Origin: Gallionellaceae bacterium
Lineage (GTDB): Bacteria; Pseudomonadota; Gammaproteobacteria; Burkholderiales; Thiobacillaceae
Reading direction: 5' to 3'
DNA: 32,114 nucleotides
Assembly (NCBI GenBank): GCA_028714735.1
Contig: JAQTLU010000025.1
Coordinates: 1-32,114 of the forward strand
The stretch's first letter is position 1. The number at the start of each line of letters is the position of its first letter. The notes under the pieces are model-generated. The model did not search any database. It saw only the letters and a list, made by a program, of their open reading frames with translations, and was not told where the DNA came from. Made by a program: the position numbers and the translations under genes. Positions 27,096 to 32,114 of the stretch are shown piece after piece.

Positions 27096-28148
27096 ATGAA
27101 CCTTTATCCCCTGCTCCGACCCATCCTGTTCCGGTTCGATCCGGAAACCGCCCACAACCTGACCCTGGACGCCCTGCGCCACACCCCGGCTGCGCTGCTC
27201 AGGGCGATGTTGCCGACGGTGCCGGACGACCCGCGCCAGGTCATGGGCCTGACCTTCCCCAACCCGGTCGGCCTGGCCGCCGGCCTGGACAAGAACGGCG
27301 AGTGCCTGGACGCCTGGGCCGCCATGGGCTTCGGCCACATCGAGGTCGGCACGGTCACCCCGCGCCCGCAGCCCGGCAACCCGCAGCCGCGCATGTTCCG
27401 CCTGCCCGAGGCGCAGGGCATCATCAACCGCATGGGCTTCAACAACGACGGCGTCGACAGACTGCTGGCCAATGTCGCCCGCGCCGCATTCAAGGGCGTG
27501 CTCGGCATCAACATCGGCAAGAACTTCGACACCCCGATCGAGAAGGCGGCCGACGACTACCTGATCGGCCTGGCCAAGGTCTACCCGCGGGCCAGCTACG
27601 TCGCCGTCAACATCTCCTCGCCCAACACCAAGAACCTGCGCGCACTGCAGGGCGGCGACGAACTGGACGCCCTGCTCGGCGCACTCAAGGCCGAACAGGC
27701 CCGGCTGGCCGACCGCTATGGCAAGTACACCCCGTTCGCGGTGAAGATCGCCCCGGACCTGGAGGACGGCCAGATCGCCGAGATGGCCGACCTGTTCCGC
27801 CGCCACCGGGTCGACGCGGTGATCGCCACCAACACCACCCTGGGCCGGGCCGGCGTCGAAGACCTGCGCCACGGCCTGGAGACCGGCGGGCTCTCCGGCG
27901 CGCCGGTCAAGGCCGCCTCCGACCGGGTGCTGTCGGCCTTCGCCCGGACCCTGGCCGGCGAAGTCCCGCTCATCGGCGTGGGGGGGATACTCGATGGCGC
28001 CGATGCCCGCGACAAGATCGCCGCCGGGGCCAGCCTGGTGCAGTTGTACAGCGGCCTGATCTATCGCGGGCCGAACCTGGTGGCCGAATGCGCAAACCAG
28101 TTGCGCCATGCCGGCAAAGCGCCCGAACCGCACCCGACTGCCGCATGA
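27096..28148 (+). CDS. pyrD: Dihydroorotate dehydrogenase (quinone), class 2
   Basis: This 350-residue FMN enzyme of de novo pyrimidine synthesis oxidises dihydroorotate to orotate and passes electrons to the membrane quinone pool. The N-terminal membrane-association helices ([17 protein letters not shown]) identify class 2. Conserved blocks are [25 protein letters not shown] with the catalytic serine, N-T-T-L, G-L-S-G-A-P, G-V-G-G-I and Q-L-Y-S-G-L-I-Y. It is complete. Its stop overlaps the ATG of the sulfotransferase gene (ATGA), so the two are coupled, which is an unusual partner for pyrD. Confidence 0.96.
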   Translation: MNLYPLLRPILFRFDPETAHNLTLDALRHTPAALLRAMLPTVPDDPRQVMGLTFPNPVGLAAGLDKNGECLDAWAAMGFGHIEVGTVTPRPQPGNPQPRMFRLPEAQGIINRMGFNNDGVDRLLANVARAAFKGVLGINIGKNFDTPIEKAADDYLIGLAKVYPRASYVAVNISSPNTKNLRALQGGDELDALLGALKAEQARLADRYGKYTPFAVKIAPDLEDGQIAEMADLFRRHRVDAVIATNTTLGRAGVEDLRHGLETGGLSGAPVKAASDRVLSAFARTLAGEVPLIGVGGILDGADARDKIAAGASLVQLYSGLIYRGPNLVAECANQLRHAGKAPEPHPTAA

Positions 28149-28996
28149 AAAGGATCCACATCGTCGGCAGCGGTCCGCGCACCGGCACCACGCTCCTGGC
28201 CGAGGCCATGGCGGCCTGTTTTCGCATCGACCACGTCTGCGAACATGAATCGTCCATCTGCACCCGGCTACCCCCGGCCGGCAATTGCCTGCTGACCAAG
28301 GATCCGGGCGAGGCCGGGGCGGTCAGGCTGCCCTTGCTGCTGAACAAGGACCTGTACGTGGTGTGCATCATCCGGGACCCGCGCGACACCGTGGTCAGCT
28401 TTCATGGCAGCGACAGCCAGTCCTACTGGGCCGGGCTGCGATTCTGGAAACGGTTTGGCGCCGACTTCGACCGGCTTACCGCTCATCGGCGCTTCATCCA
28501 CATCAGGTATGAAGACCTGGTGACCGATCCGGACAAGGTCCAGGACGAGATCATGAAACGCATCCCGTTCCTGGAGAAAATTCACAACTTCAGCGCCTAT
28601 CATCGGGTCGCCAGGCCGAGCCGGAAATCGCTCGAGGCGCTCAAGGAACTCAGACCCATCGAGGCAAAAGGCATCGGCAACTGGAAAGACCATCTGCCCA
28701 GGATCAAACAGCAAATCGCCCTTCATGGCCCCATCTCGGCCGACCTGGTCAAGTTTGGCTACGAACCCGATGCCGCCTGGGAGTCCTGCCTGGCTGATGT
28801 GGAAGCCGGTGATTTCGTGTCGTCCAGGCCGGAGTTCTTCAGCCCAAGAGGGCTGCACAAATTGAGGAGCCGCGAACGCCGGGAGGTCATGAATATCCTG
28901 ATCCGGGCGCTGGGTCTCGGGCGCTTTATCACCGAAGAGCAGGCCAATCCGGGCAAGGGGCGGCAACCGCCCGGCGCGGGCCTGAACGATGGCTGA
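28145..28996 (+). CDS. Sulfotransferase-family protein
   Basis: The ATG at 28145 overlaps the pyrD stop and gives 283 residues ([18 protein letters not shown]). The 5'-phosphosulfate loop G-S-G-P-R-T-G-T-T and the 3'-phosphate motif [12 protein letters not shown] (about residues 75-86) are the two PAPS-binding elements of sulfotransferases. [11 protein letters not shown] follows. It would transfer sulfate from PAPS to an unidentified acceptor, perhaps a surface glycan. The frame stays open far upstream within pyrD, but that region is the shadow of pyrD. The end overlaps the CapA-like gene by 8 bp, so the pair is coupled and may act on the same polymer. Confidence 0.82.
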   Translation: MKRIHIVGSGPRTGTTLLAEAMAACFRIDHVCEHESSICTRLPPAGNCLLTKDPGEAGAVRLPLLLNKDLYVVCIIRDPRDTVVSFHGSDSQSYWAGLRFWKRFGADFDRLTAHRRFIHIRYEDLVTDPDKVQDEIMKRIPFLEKIHNFSAYHRVARPSRKSLEALKELRPIEAKGIGNWKDHLPRIKQQIALHGPISADLVKFGYEPDAAWESCLADVEAGDFVSSRPEFFSPRGLHKLRSRERREVMNILIRALGLGRFITEEQANPGKGRQPPGAGLNDG

Positions 28997-30164
28997 TCCT
29001 GCCGTGGACACCGGCATGGCCAGTCTCTTTGCCTGCGGCGACATCTTCAGCCGGACCCGGACAGACGGCCTCGTTTGCGCGGACGGACTGGCCGCGCTGG
29101 TCGCCCGGGCCGATTATTCGGTGTGCAACTTCGAGGCCGCCATCGCAGGATACGGCGCGCCGCAAGCGAAGGTCGGCCCCCATCTGCGGCAACCGGCGAA
29201 CACCATCGGCGGACTCCGGCAGCAGGGCTTCGACCTGCTCCTGCTGGCCAACAACCACATCATGGATTTCGGCCCGGAGGCCCTGGCGGCGACGATCTCG
29301 CAGGCAGAAAGCAGCGGCCTCGACACCCTGGGTGCCGGACTCGATGCCGAACGGGCCTACAGGCCATTGGTCAAGCAAATCAACGGCCTCACACTGGCAT
29401 TGATCAACGCCGGCGAGGCGCAATTCGGCGTCATCGATCATTTCAAGCGCCCGGACACGGCCGGTTACGCCTGGATCAACCACCCGTCGATCGACGCCGC
29501 CATCCGGCACATGAAGGAGACCTGCGACTTCGTCATCGTATTCAGCCATGCCGGACTGGAAAACTATGCCATCCCGCAAAAGGAATGGCGCGAACGCTAT
29601 CGGCGTTTATGCGACCTGGGCGCCGACGTGGTCATCGGCGCCCACCCCCACCTGCCGCAAGGCCATGAAAGACACGGCGAGTCGCTCATCTTCTACAGCC
29701 TGGGCAATTTCTACTTTGACTGGACACGCGGCAGCGGGCATGAGGACAGGTCGTATGCGGTCTGGCTGGAACTTGAGCGGGGTCGCCCGCCCTCCTTCCG
29801 GCCCGTGTTCCATTACACGCGGGATGGCTTGGTGGACCTGGCCCCGGACGACAGGAAAATCGACCTGGAGGCACTGTGCGGACTGTTGGGCGAGGGCTAC
29901 GAAGAAGCCCATGACCGCATGTGCCTGGAGGCCTATCAGAGCTATCGGCAAAGGCTGCTGTCGGCGCTGACCCCGGACTCGCCGCTGAGGCGCCTCAAAA
30001 AGGCCTTGCGGCGCCTGCTCGGGTCGCCCGCGAAGAAACCGGACAGCGCGGGCCAGAAGACCCTCATGCAATTGCATTTGCTGAGAAATGAAGCCTATTA
30101 CCATGCCGCCAGGCATGCCCTTGAGATACAAGCCCAACGCCTGCCCCCGCCGCAGGATGGCTGA
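28989..30164 (+). CDS. CapA-family capsule/poly-gamma-glutamate-type metallophosphatase-fold protein
   Basis: This 391-residue protein has the PGA_cap motifs: A-C-G-D-I-F (metal site 1), C-N-F-E-A-A-I, L-A-N-N-H-I-M-D-F-G, V-F-S-H-A-G and V-I-G-A-H-P-H-L-P-Q-G, then F-Y-S-L-G-N-F-Y-F-D. These form the calcineurin-like di-metal centre. No signal peptide or membrane anchor is seen, unlike many CapA proteins, so a cytoplasmic site is likely. The C-terminal tail is basic and helical (L-R-R-L-K-K-A-L-R-R-L-L). The 8-bp overlap with the sulfotransferase gene suggests a shared role in making or modifying an exported glycan or peptide polymer; that is inference. Confidence 0.82.
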   Translation: MADPAVDTGMASLFACGDIFSRTRTDGLVCADGLAALVARADYSVCNFEAAIAGYGAPQAKVGPHLRQPANTIGGLRQQGFDLLLLANNHIMDFGPEALAATISQAESSGLDTLGAGLDAERAYRPLVKQINGLTLALINAGEAQFGVIDHFKRPDTAGYAWINHPSIDAAIRHMKETCDFVIVFSHAGLENYAIPQKEWRERYRRLCDLGADVVIGAHPHLPQGHERHGESLIFYSLGNFYFDWTRGSGHEDRSYAVWLELERGRPPSFRPVFHYTRDGLVDLAPDDRKIDLEALCGLLGEGYEEAHDRMCLEAYQSYRQRLLSALTPDSPLRRLKKALRRLLGSPAKKPDSAGQKTLMQLHLLRNEAYYHAARHALEIQAQRLPPPQDG

Positions 30165-30269
30165 CCAGGCGACGCCGGGGAGTCAGGAACGCCTCATGCC
30201 TCGGATCGGGCCGCGCCTCGATCCTGATCCGGGCCACGGCCGCGCTGATGGGGCCGGTGACGGAATGAA

Positions 30270-30305
30270 AACGCGGGGCGGCCCGGCGACGAGCGGCCCC
30301 GCGTT
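30270..30305. terminator. Bidirectional hairpin terminator
   Basis: AACGCGGGGC (30270-30279) and GCCCCGCGTT (30296-30305) are perfect 10-bp reverse complements with a 16-base loop, preceded by GAAA on the plus strand. It lies between the converging CapA-like gene and the OB-fold gene, the natural place for a two-way terminator. U-tracts are weak on both sides. Confidence 0.65.
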
Positions 30306-30321
30306 GCTGTAACGCTGCCGG

Positions 30322-31032
30322 TCAGCGCTGCAGCGTCGCTTCCTCGACCAGCACCTTGTAGGAATAGCCGGCGCCGAAGTCCTTGTTGACTCGAACGACG
30401 CCCTTGGCCGTCACCACATCGCCCACCTTGGCCTGGTCCTTGGTCGTCACCAGGACATCGTTGGTATCGGCCGCGGCGGAACCCGAGCCATCGCGCAGAT
30501 GGACCCAGTTCTTGCCCATGATCTCCGGGTTGAACTTCACCACCTTGCCGCGCACCAGGACCGGCTTGTCCTTCAGTTCAGCCGCCTTGGCGTTGATCTC
30601 CATCACCGTCCGCGCGTTGGCGCCGCTCGCCTTGGCGACCTTGACATCGCCGATGTCCGCCGTCCTGGCGATGCCGGCGTGCGCCATCGACATGTCGCGT
30701 ACCGGCCCGCCGGCACTGCCTGGCGCGCCGCCCAGGGTGCCGAACAGGATGGTCGGGAAGGTCTTGTTCAGCGACGGGCTCTTGAAGTTGGTCATGACCA
30801 TCACGTTTTCCACCGTGACCTCGGCGCCCTTCTTGACCGGCGCCTTGCCGACCGCCGCCCAGGTCTCGCCATCCTTGGTCTTGAGGCGGAGGTAGGTATA
30901 ACTCTCGACGTCCTTGACCTCCAGGACCACGCCCTTGACGACGCCGGCCGCCGCCGGGGCGGCAGCAATGCTATCCAGTGCCCAGACGAATGGGGCAGCC
31001 ACAACCAGGCAGATCGCCAACAGTGTTTTCAT
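30322..31032 (-). CDS. Exported OB-fold-like protein of unknown function
   Basis: The ATG at 31032 (M-K-T-L-L-A-I-C-L-V-V-A-A-P-F-V-W-A) gives 236 residues with a clear Sec signal peptide; upstream frame has no support. The mature part seems to contain two beta-barrel units. The first (about 30-90) has V-V-K-G-V-V-L-E-V-K-D-V-E-S-Y-T-Y-L-R-L-K-T-K. The second (about 155-236) has V-L-V-R-G-K-V-V-K-F, N-W-V-H-L-R-D-G-S-G and G-D-V-V-T-A-K-G-V-V, a typical bacterial OB-fold pattern. I recall similar proteins annotated only as nucleotide-binding or DNA-binding OB proteins. Periplasmic location is inferred. It is a single gene, with a terminator downstream. Confidence 0.75.
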   Translation of the reverse strand: MKTLLAICLVVAAPFVWALDSIAAAPAAAGVVKGVVLEVKDVESYTYLRLKTKDGETWAAVGKAPVKKGAEVTVENVMVMTNFKSPSLNKTFPTILFGTLGGAPGSAGGPVRDMSMAHAGIARTADIGDVKVAKASGANARTVMEINAKAAELKDKPVLVRGKVVKFNPEIMGKNWVHLRDGSGSAAADTNDVLVTTKDQAKVGDVVTAKGVVRVNKDFGAGYSYKVLVEEATLQR

Positions 31033-31229
31033 CGTATTTGTACTCCTTGGGGACAGGATTCGGAGCATAACAGAAGCCCCTCTCCGCGGCGTAGCCGGGC
31101 ATCCGGTCGATTGCAGACCATCCGCCCTGCCGGGCTTCGCGGGTAGCTGCAGCAAGCGATGGCCTGTGCAATCGGCCGCATCGGAAAACCCGTCTAGATA
31201 TCGGTTTTTGCCTGGATACTGTTTATCAT

Positions 31230-31254
31230 GGACTTAGGTACTTTCGCCTAGTCC
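31230..31254. promoter_or_regulatory. Dyad just upstream of the PAS sensor gene
   Basis: GGACTTAGG (31230-31238) and CCTAGTCC (31247-31254) form a near-perfect inverted repeat with one bulged base and an eight-base loop. It ends 15 bases before the ATG at 31270. It could be a regulator-binding operator or an mRNA hairpin near the ribosome site. The rest of the 31033-31269 gap shows no gene. Confidence 0.4.
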
Positions 31255-31269
31255 TCCATCCGCATCGTC

Positions 31270-32114
31270 ATGCTTGCAGCCAAAATCCGCCTTGAGCTGA
31301 CAGATCACGTGCAGGTTTTATCTGTCAGCGACGGCATCGAGGCCCTGCTCGGTTTCAAGCCGGACGACTTTCTGTCTGGCCGGGTGTCCCTGCGGGAACG
31401 GATACACCCGCACGACCAGGACATCGCCGACAGCCTGTTCTCTGGCGACTCCCGGCAGGATGCCGGCACCTTCAATATCCGGCTCAGGCAGGCCGATGGC
31501 CGAATCCGCTGCATCAGGACGGATTTCAGCAAAGAATCCTGCCCCGACGGACTCATTCTCGAGCTGTTGTTGCAGGATGCCAAAAGCCTCAGGCAAGCGC
31601 CGGGCGACCAGACCATGATGGCCACATTCCGGGCCATGCTGGAAAACGCCGACGACTACATCTACTTCAAGGACCGCAACCACGTCTTCATCTGGGCGAG
31701 CCAGTCCTCGGTGTCGATTTCCGACTCGGCCGAACACTGGACCGATCTGATCGGCCAGACCGATTACGACGTATTTTCGGAGGAATACGCCGACATCTAC
31801 TACCGGCTTGAGAAGCAGGTCTTCGCGGGCACTCCGGTGGCCCGTGAAATCCAGGAGACCCTGAGCAAGGACGGCCGGAAGGGCTGGGTCGACAACCGCA
31901 AGTATCCGATCCGGGAGGATAACGGCGAAATCATCGGCCTGTTCGGGATAGCCCGCGACATCACCGAACAGAAGCGTTCCGAGGAAAAACTGCTGGAGAA
32001 CGAAGAACGGCTGCGTCTCGCCCTGAGCGCGGCGAATCAGGGCTGGTTCGATGTGGAACTGAAGACGGGGGCCGTCACCGTCAGCCCGGAGTATGCCCGC
32101 ATGCTCGGCTATGA
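31270..32114 (+). CDS. Multi-PAS sensor protein, 5' part cut by the window edge
   Basis: The ATG at 31270 opens a frame that runs without a stop to the end of the window (281 codons). The N-terminal sequence M-L-A-A-K-I-R-L-E-L-T begins a first PAS domain (about residues 5-105), with L-L-G-F-K-P-D-D-F and R-I-H-P-H-D-Q-D. A second PAS (about 120-240) has Y-I-Y-F-K-D-R-N-H-V-F-I-W and ends in the PAC segment I-I-G-L-F-G-I-A-R-D-I-T-E-Q-K. A third starts at E-E-R-L-R-L-A-L-S-A-A-N-Q-G-W-F-D. No membrane segment is present. The output module (histidine kinase or GGDEF/EAL) lies beyond the window. Confidence 0.85.
   Translation, partial: MLAAKIRLELTDHVQVLSVSDGIEALLGFKPDDFLSGRVSLRERIHPHDQDIADSLFSGDSRQDAGTFNIRLRQADGRIRCIRTDFSKESCPDGLILELLLQDAKSLRQAPGDQTMMATFRAMLENADDYIYFKDRNHVFIWASQSSVSISDSAEHWTDLIGQTDYDVFSEEYADIYYRLEKQVFAGTPVAREIQETLSKDGRKGWVDNRKYPIREDNGEIIGLFGIARDITEQKRSEEKLLENEERLRLALSAANQGWFDVELKTGAVTVSPEYARMLGY

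Noticed and set aside
27086-28144. Upstream extension of the sulfotransferase frame through all of pyrD
   Set aside because: The extension is Arg/Pro/Gly-rich and out of frame with pyrD. The sulfotransferase has a natural start at 28145.

Overview
The window looks like a GC-rich betaproteobacterial chromosome, probably of the Rhodocyclales/Nitrosomonadales type. This rests on the conserved block tRNA-Leu–tig–clpP–clpX–lon–hupB–tRNA-Val–tRNA-Asp–ppiD, a PilZ–DUF1631–GGDEF–EAL protein, hopanoid-type squalene genes (hpnC, hpnD, hpnE) and a class 2 quinone-linked PyrD. No species is claimed.

Bases 1-3600 are the accessory part. The window opens inside the 5' end of an IS5-family transposase (minus strand), followed by a REP-associated tyrosine transposase (RAYT) with a tandem repeat at its downstream edge. 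Next comes a small chromosomal integron. An IntI-type integrase (1634-2629, plus strand) faces away from a cassette on its 5' side. That cassette (1011-1532) carries one small exported protein, matched core sites and a 63-bp attC. A second cassette is cut after about 19 codons at the RAYT-linked repeat. Between integrase and cassette lies a core-bounded 30-bp remnant of attC or attI. Behind the integrase, on the minus strand, is a two-gene toxin/antidote unit resembling Tse2/Tsi2. No type VI secretion gene is visible.

Bases 3658-13917 are mostly housekeeping: an FGGY sugar kinase with a probable in-frame palindromic insertion, a PilZ-like protein, the periplasmic folding factor PpiD, two tRNAs, HU (with a near-consensus promoter buried in a nested palindrome), Lon, ClpX, ClpP, trigger factor and tRNA-Leu. 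The protein quality-control genes run in one direction.

Bases 14031-21673 read on the plus strand: overlapping hpnC-hpnD-hpnE (farnesyl diphosphate to squalene), a YciK-like short-chain dehydrogenase whose expected catalytic tyrosine is phenylalanine, and the large c-di-GMP-related protein. The last gene converges on and overlaps radA by 80 bp.

Bases 21594-27015 form a minus-strand run: an 85-residue unknown protein, YgiQ radical SAM protein, a Rap1a/Tai-like exported protein, UbiT-like SCP2 protein, FmdE-like protein and RadA. Bases 27096-30164 hold pyrD, a sulfotransferase and a CapA-like protein, overlapping end to start. After a bidirectional terminator comes an exported OB-fold-like protein (minus strand), and the window ends inside a multi-PAS sensor gene. 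The only gene-free stretches are short (all under 300 bases), and those with visible structure are listed.
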